From Aidingimonas halophila (GTDB lineage: Bacteria > Pseudomonadota > Gammaproteobacteria > Pseudomonadales > Halomonadaceae): a stretch of DNA of 64,000 nt. The notes beneath the pieces are model-generated. The model was not told the DNA's origin, did no database searches, and worked only from the letters and a program-made list of their open reading frames with translations. Each line of letters begins with the position of its first letter. Position 1 is the first letter of the stretch. This document shows positions 62,595-64,000 of the stretch, piece after piece. Both the position numbers and the translations under genes were made by a program. The stretch lies in contig NZ_FNNI01000003.1 of assembly GCF_900106955.1 (NCBI RefSeq), forward strand, positions 412,554 to 476,553, written 5' to 3'.

Positions 62595-63794
62595 ATGACC
62601 GATGTCTCGAGCGCGCTAGCACTACTACAGCGTGGTACCCATGAGATTTTGCTGGAAGACGAGTTGAAGGAAAAGCTGGCGTCTGGACGAAAGCTTCGAA
62701 TCAAAGCGGGCTTCGACCCCACGGCACCGGACCTGCATTTGGGGCACAGTGTACTGTTGACCAAGATGCGTCAATTCCAGGATCTGGGTCACGAGATCAT
62801 CTTTCTGATCGGAGATTTTACCGGTCGTATCGGGGATCCCTCCGGCAAGAACGTCACCCGCAAGCCGCTAACCGAAGAGGAAGTCAGGGCCAATGCACAA
62901 ACGTACCGTGAGCAGGTTTTCAAGGTTCTGGACCCTGACCTTACCGAAGTACGTTTCAATGCGGAGTGGTTCGCGGGGATGAGCGCTGCCGACATGATCG
63001 AATTGGCTGGTCAGAGCACCGTCGCGCGTATGCTGGAGCGTGACGATTTCGAGAAGCGCTACGAGTCAGGACAGTCGATCTCCATTCATGAGTTTTTATA
63101 CCCCCTGATCCAGGGATATGACTCCGTTGCCTTGGAAGCCGATATCGAGCTGGGCGGTACGGACCAGAAGTTCAATCTTCTGATGGGTCGAGAGATCCAG
63201 AAGCATTTCGGTCAGGAGTCTCAGGTCGTTATGACCATGCCGTTGCTCGAAGGGCTCGACGGTGTGCAGAAAATGTCGAAGTCCCTCGGTAATTATGTGG
63301 GGTTCAATGATACCCCGGGGACGATGTTCAACAAGCTGGTGTCGATGCCGGATAGTTTGATGTGGCGCTATTTCGAGTTGCTGTCACTGAAATCAAACGA
63401 AGAGCTCGAGTCACTCAAACGAGACGTGGAACGAGGCGCTAACCCGCGTGATATCAAAATGGTGCTTGCGCGTGAGTTGATCGGGCGGTATCACGGTGAA
63501 GATGCGGCCGCCAATGCTCACAAGTCAGCAGGCAACCAGCTTGCCGACGGAGAGTTGCCGGAAGATTTGCCCGAGATAGACGTCGACTTCGAAGGAAGTG
63601 ACCAAGCCCCGATCGCAGCTGTCCTTAACCGCTCTGGCCTAACCCAGAACAGTGCCCAGGCCAAGGATATGCTCGGTAATGGCCGAGTGAAGGTCGATGG
63701 GCAAGCGGTGGAGCGCGACCATATGCTTGGTGTCGGCAAGACGTACATTGTACAAGCCGGTAAGAAGCGGATTGCCCGCATCACGCTCCGCTGA
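62595..63794 (+). CDS. tyrS: Tyrosyl-tRNA synthetase
   Basis: Class I aminoacyl-tRNA synthetase, 399 residues. HIGH motif [16 protein letters not shown] in [14 protein letters not shown], and a C-terminal S4 RNA-binding domain. It is closest in style to the TyrZ/TyrRS-2 form ([14 protein letters not shown]) common in pseudomonads. GCAGGAG precedes the ATG. Confidence 0.97.
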   Translation: MTDVSSALALLQRGTHEILLEDELKEKLASGRKLRIKAGFDPTAPDLHLGHSVLLTKMRQFQDLGHEIIFLIGDFTGRIGDPSGKNVTRKPLTEEEVRANAQTYREQVFKVLDPDLTEVRFNAEWFAGMSAADMIELAGQSTVARMLERDDFEKRYESGQSISIHEFLYPLIQGYDSVALEADIELGGTDQKFNLLMGREIQKHFGQESQVVMTMPLLEGLDGVQKMSKSLGNYVGFNDTPGTMFNKLVSMPDSLMWRYFELLSLKSNEELESLKRDVERGANPRDIKMVLARELIGRYHGEDAAANAHKSAGNQLADGELPEDLPEIDVDFEGSDQAPIAAVLNRSGLTQNSAQAKDMLGNGRVKVDGQAVERDHMLGVGKTYIVQAGKKRIARITLR

Positions 63795-63937
63795 TGTTAG
63801 AGATCATCCTTGCGTTCTTCATCGTCAGGGCGTAAAGTACGCATCCGCTGCCGGCGAGGCGCAGGCGTTGCCGGTGGTGTGATGGTCCGAAGTAGTTGTT
63901 TTATGGGTTATTTTCGGATCATGGGGCGTTATCGGGA

Positions 63938-63965
63938 TTGACAGGTTGGTGGAATCCGGTAGAAT
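63938..63965 (+). promoter_or_regulatory. Strong stable-RNA promoter (probable rRNA operon P1)
   Basis: A perfect TTGACA, a 16-nt spacer and TAGAAT, followed by a GC-rich discriminator and leader that run off the window. tyrS is followed by an rRNA operon in related genomes as I recall them. No rRNA sequence is inside the window. Confidence 0.62.
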
Positions 63966-64000
63966 ACGCCTTCCCTGCTGAGGCACGGCCCGGCGGGATG

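Overview
This 64 kb window is a chromosomal core region of a gammaproteobacterium. The best match is Halomonadaceae (Halomonas/Chromohalobacter type). Grounds are a gene order close to the one I know from Pseudomonas (smpB-ratA-rnfH-bamE-fur-recN-grpE-dnaK-dnaJ-dapB-carAB-greA-yhbY-rlmE-ftsH-folP-glmM-tpiA-secG-rimP-nusA-infB-rbfA-truB-rpsO-pnp, then panC-panB-folK-pcnB-cbrB-cbrA-gluQ-dksA, then metW-metX-yggT-proC-yggS/pilT), GC-rich codon use, and acidic tails on several proteins (BamE, FtsH, the MscS-type channel). The genus is an inference. I see no mobile element, prophage, CRISPR array or pseudogene.

Layout. 1-8.0 kb: an MscS-family channel, a periplasmic retropepsin-like protein, an orphan TctC/Bug solute-binding protein and a large GAF-PAS-GGDEF-EAL c-di-GMP protein. 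8.0-17 kb: trans-translation (ssrA, smpB), ratA/rnfH, outer-membrane assembly (bamE), fur, SOS repair (recN, LexA box) and the DnaK chaperone set with heat-shock-type promoters. 17-20.5 kb: a DAO-type oxidoreductase, a DUF2218 protein, a DMT exporter and dapB. 20.5-25.7 kb: carAB and greA behind an elaborate leader. 25.8-42 kb: the ftsH-folP-glmM-tpiA-secG cluster, two tRNAs, and the rimP-nusA-infB-rbfA-truB-rpsO-pnp translation/RNA cluster. 42-47 kb: a thiolase and panC-panB, folK, pcnB. 47.1-52.6 kb: CbrA/CbrB and a long non-coding gap. 52.6-64 kb: gluQ, dksA, an aminotransferase, sfsA, the yggS-proC-yggT-metX-metW operon, pilT, anmK, tyrS, and a strong stable-RNA promoter that runs off the window.

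The most interesting non-coding parts are two. (1) The ~0.9 kb gap between cbrB and pcnB holds, on the minus strand, a sigma54 promoter (GG-N10-GC), upstream TGTTAC/GTAACA half-sites, about eight A-rich (AAN)n tracts, several of them in hairpin loops, and a terminator. This is the architecture of a CrcZ-type Hfq-sequestering catabolite-repression RNA driven by CbrB. A 58-residue CbrX-like membrane ORF overlaps the start of cbrA. (2) The dapB-carA gap holds a promoter whose predicted start lies in AAAATTTTTTGG, a 41-codon leader ORF translated through an intrinsic terminator, and a competing hairpin. This looks like pyrBI-style UTP-sensing control of carAB. Heat-shock-type promoters with identical 14-nt spacers precede grpE, dnaK and possibly ssrA.
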